A stretch of DNA of 64,000 nucleotides from Methylobacterium sp. BTF04 (lineage in GTDB: Bacteria > Pseudomonadota > Alphaproteobacteria > Rhizobiales > Beijerinckiaceae), in the NCBI RefSeq assembly GCF_010692745.1, contig NZ_JAAHTB010000015.1, forward strand, positions 41,292 through 105,291, given 5' to 3'. The position numbers were made by a program, and so were the translations under genes. The notes beneath the pieces are model-generated. The model did no database searches. It was not told the origin of the DNA and worked only from the letters and a program-made list of their open reading frames with translations. Positions 56,969-64,000 of the stretch are shown one piece after another. Positions within the stretch are counted from its first letter, which is position 1; every line of letters starts with the position of its first letter.

Positions 56969-56997
56969 GATCCTGCTGTGGTCGAAGGGCGACATTG

Positions 56998-58425
56998 CTA
57001 CCGTTCGCGAAGCCCCTCCTGCTTGAGCCTTACGAGAGGCGAGAGAAGATAGCTGATGACCGAACGCCGGCCGGTCTTGATCTCCGCCGTCACCGCCATG
57101 CCGGGCTCCAGGCGGACCCGCCCTTCTTCCGTCGTGATCCATGCGTCGGGCAAGGCGACGTGAGCGACATAGCTCGGCTGGCGGGCCTGTCGATCCCGCT
57201 CATCGCCGCCGTCCATCGTGTCGGACCGGGAGCCCCGGCCATCCCCGGCATCCTGGGATGTGACCACGTCGTGGCTCAGGTTCGAGACGTGTCCGTGCAG
57301 AAGGCCGTAGCGGGTGAAGGTGAAGGTTTCCACCTTGACCTCGACCGGCTGCCCCTTGCGCACGAAGCCGACATCCTTGTTGAGCAGCGTCGCCTCGATC
57401 TCGATGCTGGCATCCTTTGGCACGATCACCATCAGCGTCTGGGCCGGCGTGACGATGCCGCCCAAGGTATGGAGCGCCGATTGCTGGACGGTACCGTCGA
57501 CCGGCGCGCGCAAAGTGCGCAGGCCCCGACGCAGGGCCGCCTTGCGAATTTCCTGGCCGTGATCCACGGCCGACAACTCCGCCTTCGCAAGATCCGCCAG
57601 CAGCCCCTTGCGGTAGCCGGCGACAGCTTCCGCCTTCTCCTTCTCGAGCACCGCGAGCGCTTCTCCGTTCTCGTCCTGCTTATGCCGCTGCGCGGTAAGT
57701 TCGTGCTGGCCCTCCACCAGTTGCTGCTGGACCTGGAGGTAGGTCAGGCGGGAGCCGTATTGGTTCGCCAGCAGGGTTCGGCGGATGTCGCGCTGCTCGG
57801 TGATCAGCGGCAGGCTCGTCTCGAACTTCTCGATCGCGGTGCCGATCTCTCGGCCCTCGACCCGCTTCTGCGCGGTTCGCCGGTCGATACCGTCGAGCTT
57901 TGCCCGGTGCTCGGCGGCCTGCGCTTCCATCTGCCGCCGCGCGGTCGTGGCGATACGTGGTTCCGAGTTAGGGTCGGGGCTGAAACCGTCCGGATCGTCC
58001 GCGAGGAGCGCCTGCAAGCGTACGATATCGAGGCGGTCCGCCATCAGTCCGAACAGGGACCGGGCTTCGTCGGACGCTTCGGTCGTCGGGTCGAGCTCCA
58101 CCAGGATGTCGCCCGCCTTGACGGTCGAGCCGTCTGCGACGGCGATGCGGCGCACCACGCCGGTCTCGTACGGCTGGACCACCTTGGACTTGCCTGTCGG
58201 AATCACGCGGCCCTGCGCCGTTGCGACGATGTCGACCTCGCCGAGGCTCGCCCAGACGATCGCGATGGTCAGGAAGGCGGCGATGCTCAGGGCGACAATT
58301 CTACCGAGCGGCGAGGCCGGAGTCTCGATGATCTCCAGCGCCGCCGGCAGGAACTCGGTCTCGCTACGGTGGAGCCGCGCCGCCGTAATCGGGACGACCT
58401 TGGCCGAGGCGTCAGACGGCTTCAT
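56998..58425 (-). CDS. type I secretion periplasmic adaptor, HlyD family
   Basis: 475 residues, ATG 58425 (an ATG 42 bases upstream is also in frame). One membrane helix near 45-65 (LGRIVALSIAAFLTIAIVWA), then the periplasmic adaptor: lipoyl-like RVIPTGKSKVVQPYETGVVR, AVADGSTVKAGDILVELDPT, a long helical hairpin, and the C-terminal QPSYVAHVALPDAWITTEEG, VRLEPGMAVTAEIKTGRRSV and VISYLLSPLVRLKQEGLRER, the HlyD consensus end. It bridges the ABC exporter to an outer-membrane channel (TolC, not in this window). Start overlaps the ABC gene's stop by 14 bp. Confidence 0.93.
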   Translation of the reverse strand: MKPSDASAKVVPITAARLHRSETEFLPAALEIIETPASPLGRIVALSIAAFLTIAIVWASLGEVDIVATAQGRVIPTGKSKVVQPYETGVVRRIAVADGSTVKAGDILVELDPTTEASDEARSLFGLMADRLDIVRLQALLADDPDGFSPDPNSEPRIATTARRQMEAQAAEHRAKLDGIDRRTAQKRVEGREIGTAIEKFETSLPLITEQRDIRRTLLANQYGSRLTYLQVQQQLVEGQHELTAQRHKQDENGEALAVLEKEKAEAVAGYRKGLLADLAKAELSAVDHGQEIRKAALRRGLRTLRAPVDGTVQQSALHTLGGIVTPAQTLMVIVPKDASIEIEATLLNKDVGFVRKGQPVEVKVETFTFTRYGLLHGHVSNLSHDVVTSQDAGDGRGSRSDTMDGGDERDRQARQPSYVAHVALPDAWITTEEGRVRLEPGMAVTAEIKTGRRSVISYLLSPLVRLKQEGLRER

Positions 58426-60550
58426 GGAGACCGCCCTGGAGGCTGTGAAGCTTCGCGTAGCGTCCACCGCTCGTCACGAGGTCGTCGTGGCTGCCATCCT
58501 CGACGAGGCGCCCCTGGTCCAGGGTGAGGATGCGGTCCGCGCGGCGGACCGTGGAGAGCCGGTGGGCGATGATGAGAACCGTCCGCCCCTGGGCGATCCG
58601 GCGCATGTTGTCCTGGACGATTCGCTCGCTCTCGTAGTCGAGCGCGCTCGTCGCCTCGTCGAAGATCAGGATGCGCGGGTCGCCGATCAGGGCACGGGCG
58701 ATGGCGATGCGCTGCCGCTGGCCGCCGGAGAGGGTCGAGCCCCGCTCGCCGACCAGCGTGTCGTAGCCCTGCGGCAGGGCGCTGATGAAGTCGTGGGCGC
58801 CCGCGAGTTCGGCGGCGGCGATGACCCGGTCCATCGGGCGGCTCGGGTCGGCGAGGGCGATGTTGTCGCGGATGGAGCGGTTGAAGAGCACGTTCTCCTG
58901 CAGCACGACGCCGACCTGTCGTCGCAGCCAGGCCGCATCCACGACGCCTATGTCGGTTCCGTCGACCAGCACGCGTCCGCTCTCGGGCACGTAGAGGCGT
59001 TGGACGAGCTTGGCCAGGGTGGACTTACCCGATCCTGACGGCCCGACGATACCCACCACCTGACCGGGCTCGATGGCGAGGTGGATGTCGTGCAGAACCG
59101 GTGGACCGTCGGGCCGGTAGCGGAAGGTCACGCGATCGAACGCGATCCAGCCGCGGATCGCCGGAAGGGTGGCGCTGCCGGGCGCATAGGCCGGTTCGGG
59201 GGCCGCGTTCAGGATGTCGCCGAGACGCGCGATCGAGACGCGGGCCTGATGGAAGTCCTGGTAGACCTGTGCGAGCCGCAGGACCGGCTGGGCGACGCGG
59301 CCGGCCAGCATATTAAAGGCTACGAGTTCGCCCACCGTCATGGTGCCGGAGATCACGGCCTTGGCGCCGAAGTACAGAATCGCGGCCGTCACCATCTTGC
59401 TGATGAGCTGGATCGCCTGACTGCCTGTGTTGCCGAGCGAAAGGACGCGGAAGCTGGCGCGCACGTAGCCGGCGAGCTGCTCTTCCCACCGCTGCTGCAT
59501 CTGCGGTTCTACGGCCATGGCCTTCAACGTCTCGACGCCCGTGAGACTCTCGACGAGGAAGGCTTGGTTCTCGGCGCCCCGGTCGAACTTCTCGTCGAGG
59601 CGACGCCGGAACAGCGGCGAGAGCAGGGCCGAGATGGCGACGTAGAGCGGGATCGAGACCAGGACGATGCCGGTCAGGAACGGCGAGTAGGCAAGCATCA
59701 CCGCGAGGAAGATGACGGTGAAGGCGAGGTCGACCACCAGGGTGAGTGCCGAGCTCGTCAGGAAGTTACGGATGTTCTCCAGTTCGCGGACGCGCGCGAC
59801 GGAGTCGCCGGTGCGGCGCGCCTCGAAGTAGCCGATCGGCAGCGCCAGCAGGTGCCGGAACAGGCGCGCGCCGAGCTCCACGTCGATGCGGTTGGTGGTG
59901 TGGGCGAAGAGGTAGGTGCGCAGGCTCGTCAGCAGGCTCTCGACAATGCCGACGACGACGAGGCCGATCACCAGGAGATCGAGGGTGGTGATCCCGCGAT
60001 GGACCAGCACCTTGTCGATCACCACTTGGAAGAACAGCGGCGTGACCAGCGCGAAGATCTGGATGAACAGCGACGCGACCAGGACTTCGCCGAGCAGACG
60101 TCGGTACTTGTGCATCGCCTGGAGGAACCAGCCGATATCGAACCGGCGCCCGAGATCGGACAGCCCCGCGCGCCGCGCCATCAGGATCAGCGTTCCGTCC
60201 CACATCTCGGCAAACGCGGCCATCGCAACGAGGCTCGGGCGGCCGGTCGCGGGGTCGTGAAGCAGGACGGTCTCCTCCACGACCTTGGCCAGCAATACGA
60301 AACGCCCATCGGTCAGCCGGACGATGGCCGGCAGTGCCTGGCGCGGAAGACGGCCGATACGGGACGTGCGGGCCTGGACTTTGAGGTTGTGCTGGCGTGC
60401 GCCGCGAACGATCTCGGCAATCCCGAAGGTCCGCCCGCCGGCCCGATGGGTCAGCTGATCAGCATCGACGGCGATTCCATGGAAGCGCAAGATCGTGACA
60501 AGACTGGCTAGGCCCAAATCCGTGACGGATGCTTCATCCACCGTTGTCAT
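58412..60550 (-). CDS. type I secretion ABC exporter (HlyB-type) with degenerate C39-like domain
   Basis: 712 residues. The N-terminal 130 residues are a C39-peptidase-like domain (VTDLGLASLVTILRFHGIAV, ALPAIVRLTDGRFVLLAKVV); the catalytic Cys expected near residue 10-15 is missing, so it is a non-proteolytic chaperone-type domain as in HlyB. Six transmembrane helices follow (residues 155-420: TPLFFQVVIDKVLVHRGI, RTGDSVARVRELENIRNFLT). The ATPase has Walker [21 protein letters not shown], signature STLSGGQRQRIAIARALIGD and Walker B ILIFDEATSALDYESE. It exports one or more proteins without cleaving a leader. No RTX-type cargo gene was found beside it. Confidence 0.93.
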   Translation of the reverse strand: MTTVDEASVTDLGLASLVTILRFHGIAVDADQLTHRAGGRTFGIAEIVRGARQHNLKVQARTSRIGRLPRQALPAIVRLTDGRFVLLAKVVEETVLLHDPATGRPSLVAMAAFAEMWDGTLILMARRAGLSDLGRRFDIGWFLQAMHKYRRLLGEVLVASLFIQIFALVTPLFFQVVIDKVLVHRGITTLDLLVIGLVVVGIVESLLTSLRTYLFAHTTNRIDVELGARLFRHLLALPIGYFEARRTGDSVARVRELENIRNFLTSSALTLVVDLAFTVIFLAVMLAYSPFLTGIVLVSIPLYVAISALLSPLFRRRLDEKFDRGAENQAFLVESLTGVETLKAMAVEPQMQQRWEEQLAGYVRASFRVLSLGNTGSQAIQLISKMVTAAILYFGAKAVISGTMTVGELVAFNMLAGRVAQPVLRLAQVYQDFHQARVSIARLGDILNAAPEPAYAPGSATLPAIRGWIAFDRVTFRYRPDGPPVLHDIHLAIEPGQVVGIVGPSGSGKSTLAKLVQRLYVPESGRVLVDGTDIGVVDAAWLRRQVGVVLQENVLFNRSIRDNIALADPSRPMDRVIAAAELAGAHDFISALPQGYDTLVGERGSTLSGGQRQRIAIARALIGDPRILIFDEATSALDYESERIVQDNMRRIAQGRTVLIIAHRLSTVRRADRILTLDQGRLVEDGSHDDLVTSGGRYAKLHSLQGGLHEAV

Positions 60551-60958
60551 TGCCGCTCAATACGCTCGAGCGAAACGATAGACGCGAAGACAATGACCGC
60601 CACCCACCGCATACTTTCCTCGAAAATTCGTCCAGATTGTGCGCAATTATTTTTTGCGCGTCTGAATTGTAACTTTATCTTTGCGCCGCATAACACTGGA
60701 GCTATAGCTAGGAAATGACTTTCTATAGATCGGCGAATTGATGCAGGATCGACCGGGCAATGGTGTTCCATGGTGCGCGGGGAGGAGTAACTTGGCTTTA
60801 TTCGCCTTAAGACAATATCTAGATATGGCCGCAGCGCCGATCCGGCGGCGGCTGGTGTCTCGCGCTAAGGAGGCGCGGCTCTTGGCTCGCGGCGTTTTGG
60901 GTCGCTTCGACGATCTCGATCCGAGGCCGAGCCACCTTGGCGGTTGTCGGCTTCAACG
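60551..60958. other. intergenic, promoter region of the secretion and unknown-domain genes
   Basis: About 410 bp. Bases 60610-60730 are AT-rich; a small GCGCAA/TTGCGC dyad lies at 60640-60660. The GC-rich part at 60820-60950 may be a leftover of older sequence. No gene supported. Confidence 0.45.
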
Positions 60959-61663
60959 ATGAAAAAGCAGGGGGTCGTTCATCCCAAGTTCTGGTTCCGC
61001 CATTGGCGGGTCCGGCGCGCGCTCGTCGGATACCCGCTCTATGACGTTCCTTATAAAACACAGGAAGCCGACCTGACCGAAACGCAGGTTCGGGAGAACT
61101 TCGATTACTTTCTGCGTGTGCGGCAGGAGCGCTTGGCGTTCTTCTTCGATTGGCTGCGACGAAAGTTCGGTGTCGCTGCCAGTCTGACGCCGGAGGGTGT
61201 ACTCGCCATCGAGCGGTGGGTCCGTGATTTCGGCGGTGGGGCAATCGAAAGCACAGCCTGCGATCTCCGGATATTCGCGACCTATACGCCAGCCTGGACG
61301 GACAGCCGGGCCGGTTACAATGTAATGATCGACCTTGGAATTTTCATCGGTGAGTACCTGATTTGGAGGCGCCCGGAATTGTACTGGGAAATCTATCGGG
61401 GCCACGAGATAGAACCGGTGAGCTTTCGCTCCCCCACTTATCTCAAGCCGATAATCGATGGGATGCCAAGACTTTGGAAGGATGATACCTTTAGGACCGG
61501 GTATGGAGCAATTGCAGGTGCCTGCCAAAAGAGTCTGATTGGTTCAGACGGTTTTCGAGACAGATCCAATAGTTTTGTTTTTCATATCAAACAAAGCCTT
61601 TATTTTTCGAGACTGCCCGACGATGTCGTTGTCCTAGGAGAATCGAAAAACGAGCCCCTTTAA
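60959..61663 (+). CDS. unknown-domain protein, copy A
   Basis: 234 residues, not recognised. Its first 150 residues share a pattern with both halves of the next gene: RVRRALVGYPLYDVPYKTQE, RENFDYFLRVRQERLAFFFD, WLRRKFGV, a conserved RWVRDFGGG (RW..dfaG), and YNVMIDLGIFIGEYLIWRRP then LYWEI. The last 85 residues differ from the other copies. No signal peptide, membrane helix or metal motif. The start ATG 60959 has no strong site. The conserved Asp-x-Gly and Gly-Glu in the YNVMIDLGIFIGEYL block recall small immunity-type proteins, but this is only an impression. GC content is lower than the window average. Confidence 0.75.
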   Translation: MKKQGVVHPKFWFRHWRVRRALVGYPLYDVPYKTQEADLTETQVRENFDYFLRVRQERLAFFFDWLRRKFGVAASLTPEGVLAIERWVRDFGGGAIESTACDLRIFATYTPAWTDSRAGYNVMIDLGIFIGEYLIWRRPELYWEIYRGHEIEPVSFRSPTYLKPIIDGMPRLWKDDTFRTGYGAIAGACQKSLIGSDGFRDRSNSFVFHIKQSLYFSRLPDDVVVLGESKNEPL

Positions 61664-61687
61664 TCTTGATAAGTGTAGCAGAGATTC

Positions 61688-63304
61688 ATGAATGTGCCCA
61701 AGAAGAAATCAAGCGAGCACGCAACTGCTGCCCCCCCACTGTCGCTGTACATGCGACTGCGCAGGAAGCGATTGCTGCGTGCGCTTTGCGATTATCCCGT
61801 CTACGACCCCCCTCACAGGAGGGAGGAGCGCCTACTCTCGCTGGAGCAGGCTGCGGAAAATTTCGAATACTTCATGAGTGTTCGCCAGCAGCGGCTAGCT
61901 TTCTTTCAAAGCTGGCTGCAACAGCATTTTCGTGTAAAGATCGAACCCTCGGAGCGTGGTGTCCGTAGGCTCAATAGATGGGCCAATTTTTACGCTGGCT
62001 TTCTTCTTTATCATTCTGACGATCCTTCTGCGGCCAGGGCAGCTTACTTTTGCTACCAGCAACACTGGACTGCCGATTTCATCGGATGCAATGTCGTTTT
62101 CGATATGGGAATCGCGCTCGGCGAATTTATCACCATCAAATATCCTCATCTTCACTGGGACTTCGACCCGGTCTATGTTTCCATCAGAAGGGCAAGAGAT
62201 CTTCCAGGCGGGGAAAGTAGATTGAGCTTCCAAAGACCGCTTATTACGGGATTTAAAAACGGAGATATGAAAGAGTATGTTTTAGAAGAGTCCTATTTGA
62301 TTTGCGATTATAGGATAAAGTATGGGCTTACGATATGTGGGGGATTAGAACTCGACTCTCGACCAGACAAGCACCTCATATGGAATTGGCTCCTGCTTTC
62401 TTTCAAGCGTGCCGCGAAAGATGAGGCCACGGCGGCTCCCAAAACCAGCTTCTTTGAGGCGCAGGATGACGGAAGCTTGCCGCCACGGCCGAGGTCCAGT
62501 GAGTTCTCAGCATTACTGCCGCCTGGTATGTGGTTGCGACGGAGGCGGTTGTTGCGCGCGCTTCGCGACTACCCGGTCTACGATCCGCCCCATAAAAAAG
62601 AGGAGCGCCTTCTATCACGAGAGCAGGCCGTCGAAAACTTCGATTACTTCATGCGTATACGCCATCAACGCTTGGCATTTTTTCAGGCATGGCTGCAGCA
62701 GAATTTCCGCGTGACCATCAATTCGACTGAACGCGGCGTTCGTAAAATCAACCGGTGGGGCAACGACTACGCCGGCTTATTGCTCTATCATCCCGAAGAT
62801 CTCAACGCACCGGGCAATGCTTATTTTTTCTACAAGCATGCCTGGATCGAAGATTTTGCCGGCTGCAATGTCGTGTTCGATATGGGTATCGCGCTCGGTG
62901 AATTCATCATAGCCAATTGCCCAAATCTCTACTGGACCTTCGATCCACTGTCGGAAAAATTTCCAAAATCGTCTCGCTTACTTAAAAATTTACCTGGGAT
63001 GAGCTTTTGGCGAGCGGAGATTAGCGGTTATGATAGTTTAACATGCACAGCTTCTCCTTTGCATGATATATATACATATGCTCAAGAGATCTATATTTAC
63101 ACTAATAGTCTTGCTGGAAAAAGTAAATTTCAAGATCTTATTTTAAAAAAGTCCGCCACTAACAGGATTATTTATTTATTTATTCAGGCTATCGAGAGCT
63201 ATCCGAGCGGGTATCCACCGGGCTTCAAGAAAGACAAGTCTGAAAAAGAATACATAGATATGTTCGACGAATTAGCCGACGAGGAGAGTGACGAAGATGA
63301 CTGA
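61688..63304 (+). CDS. two-copy unknown-domain protein (copies B and C)
   Basis: 538 residues containing two copies of the domain in copy A, about residues 25-165 and 275-420. The two share RRLLRALRDYPVYDPPHKKE-like starts, AVENFDYFMRIRHQRLAFFQ, WLQQ-FRV, GVRKINRWGNDYAG, LLYHPEDL and GCNVVFDMGIALGEFI, then W-FDP. A linker of about 40 residues (DEATAAPKTSFFEAQDDGSL) joins them. Tails after each copy differ, and the C-terminal tail, rich in Asp and Glu (ELADEESDEDD), is from a notably AT-rich stretch (63030-63200). No signal peptide or membrane helix. The arrangement A, then B-C fused, shows repeated duplication with one fusion. Function unknown. Confidence 0.75.
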   Translation: MNVPKKKSSEHATAAPPLSLYMRLRRKRLLRALCDYPVYDPPHRREERLLSLEQAAENFEYFMSVRQQRLAFFQSWLQQHFRVKIEPSERGVRRLNRWANFYAGFLLYHSDDPSAARAAYFCYQQHWTADFIGCNVVFDMGIALGEFITIKYPHLHWDFDPVYVSIRRARDLPGGESRLSFQRPLITGFKNGDMKEYVLEESYLICDYRIKYGLTICGGLELDSRPDKHLIWNWLLLSFKRAAKDEATAAPKTSFFEAQDDGSLPPRPRSSEFSALLPPGMWLRRRRLLRALRDYPVYDPPHKKEERLLSREQAVENFDYFMRIRHQRLAFFQAWLQQNFRVTINSTERGVRKINRWGNDYAGLLLYHPEDLNAPGNAYFFYKHAWIEDFAGCNVVFDMGIALGEFIIANCPNLYWTFDPLSEKFPKSSRLLKNLPGMSFWRAEISGYDSLTCTASPLHDIYTYAQEIYIYTNSLAGKSKFQDLILKKSATNRIIYLFIQAIESYPSGYPPGFKKDKSEKEYIDMFDELADEESDEDD

Positions 63305-63665
63305 TAATGCAAATCGTGGATATGGATATGCATTTGGGTCTGGAATATATGCAGGCGGCTTAACTGTCCTTGACATTTTTCCTTACTCCAGCGGTCGTTA
63401 CTATTCGTTTAATTCTTCAAAATACAAGCCAAAAATTTCGTTGAATTTCTAGGCTGCTATTGCGAATAGCAACTTAGATCTTTTTGAGGTTAGGCGCTCT
63501 GCAGGCGTTTTCCGGCCTAGTAATGCCCTATATTCTTTAAACCCGGCGGCAAATATTGGTAATCCTGCCGTTATCGAAGCTTTTCGTATGCTCGGCCAGC
63601 AGCACTTCGGATCAGTCGTATCAAATATTAAGATGGAGCTTACGTCCTTGATTGGACATGGGTAA
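63297..63665 (+). pseudogene. small AT-rich gene with in-frame amber stop
   Basis: Starts at ATG 63297, overlapping the previous stop by 8 bases. It reads MTDNANRGYGYAFGSGIYAG...SLNF for 51 codons, meets TAG at 63450-63452, and continues in the same frame for 70 codons (AAIANSNLDLFEVRRSAGVF, IEAFRMLGQQHFGSVVSNIK, ELTSLIGHG) to TAA at 63663. Both parts have similar composition and no other stop, so they were probably one 121-codon gene, now interrupted. The first part alone could be a 51-residue Gly/Tyr-rich protein. No family recognised. Confidence 0.55.
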
Positions 63666-63762
63666 TTGCTCAGGTCCTTGGGCGTGGTGGTTGGACGTGG
63701 GCTGCGGGACGGAGGCCGCATTTCCGCTCGACGGCGGGGCTCGTCTGTGAATCAAAGGGTGG

Positions 63763-64000
63763 GTGAAGCCACTCGCCGCCCTGTCCGACAAAGATGCCCT
63801 GATCGCCGCGCTGATGGAGCGGATCGAGGCGTTGGTGGCCCAGAATGCCGCCTTGATGGCCGAGAACGCGCGTTTGACGGCACGGGTCGCGGCGTTGGAA
63901 GCGAAGCTCGGCCTGCCGCCCAAGACGCCGGACAATTCGAGCCTGCCGCCGTCGAAGGGGCAGAAGTCGTCGCAGCCCTCCGTCCCGAAGCGCAAGGCCA
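63763..64000 (+). CDS. IS66-family transposase (TnpC), N-terminal part, runs off right edge
   Basis: 79 residues visible, starting at GTG 63763 with AAGGG upstream. It opens LAALSDKDALIAALMERIEA, then a coiled coil with AQNAALMAENARLTARVAAL and the IS66 signature LPPKTPDNSSLPPSKGQKSS. The zinc-binding and DDE parts lie beyond the window. It marks a mobile element at this boundary; its left terminal repeat was not identified. Confidence 0.9.
   Translation, partial: MKPLAALSDKDALIAALMERIEALVAQNAALMAENARLTARVAALEAKLGLPPKTPDNSSLPPSKGQKSSQPSVPKRKA

Noticed and set aside
56887..58527. A 546-codon open frame on the plus strand
   Set aside because: Antisense of the HlyD gene. Only its first bases are real, as the IS481 tail in another frame.
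63449..63721. A 90-codon minus-strand frame between the amber gene and IS66
   Set aside because: It overlaps the plus-strand interrupted gene, has no ribosome binding site and no confident similarity, although its end (LLGRKTPAERL) vaguely recalls integrase tails.

Overview
The window is high-GC DNA that looks like a chromosomal segment of an alphaproteobacterium of the order Hyphomicrobiales, most like Methylobacterium. This placement is an inference. It rests on HWE-family histidine kinases, an EcfG-type sigma factor, DUF1236, BA14K-like and GCG_CRPN-type exported proteins, several CsbD-like stress proteins, and the tRNA sequences. No rRNA, CRISPR array or replication origin was seen.

Layout. 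1-9 kb is a sensory block: a truncated AraC regulator, a winged-helix protein, a soluble double-PAS chemoreceptor, a CHASE3 hybrid histidine kinase and a GAF/PAS HWE kinase. 9-13 kb holds tRNA-Thr, an orphan amino-acid ABC ATPase, a tandem hairpin repeat, a glutathione S-transferase and small exported proteins. 13.3-17.2 kb is one large autotransporter with an internally duplicated passenger. 17.7-23.3 kb is a minus-strand operon for an SsuABC/NMT1-type ABC transporter with two amidases, so imported amide-type compounds are probably hydrolysed in the cytoplasm. 23.6-27.1 kb carries an oligopeptide-binding-type protein gene interrupted by one in-frame TGA, directly upstream of selB, the selenocysteine elongation factor. 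27.4-31.3 kb holds a diguanylate cyclase, a DUF2252 protein and a frameshifted HD hydrolase.

32.7-39.1 kb is a tightly coupled urtABCDE-like transporter operon ending in a formamidase/acetamidase gene, so urea or short amides are the likely nitrogen source. 39.6-45.2 kb is ordinary: LuxR, MFS, aldo/keto reductase with divergent LysR, and a transglutaminase-like protein. 45.4-55.6 kb is a general-stress island: YidB-like, BA14K-like, four CsbD-like proteins (one only 53 residues), a membrane protein, a PAS-LuxR regulator, an ECF sigma factor of EcfG type, an HWE kinase and several small proteins.

55.6-64 kb is the accessory end: an AT-rich gene-poor stretch, an IS481-family remnant, a type I secretion ABC/HlyD pair, then a low-GC cluster with three copies of a domain I do not recognise, an amber-interrupted small gene, and the start of an IS66 transposase at the right edge.

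The two most unusual signals are the TGA-containing gene next to selB, a candidate selenoprotein outside the usual formate dehydrogenase, and the triplicated unknown domain cluster between a type I secretion system and IS66.
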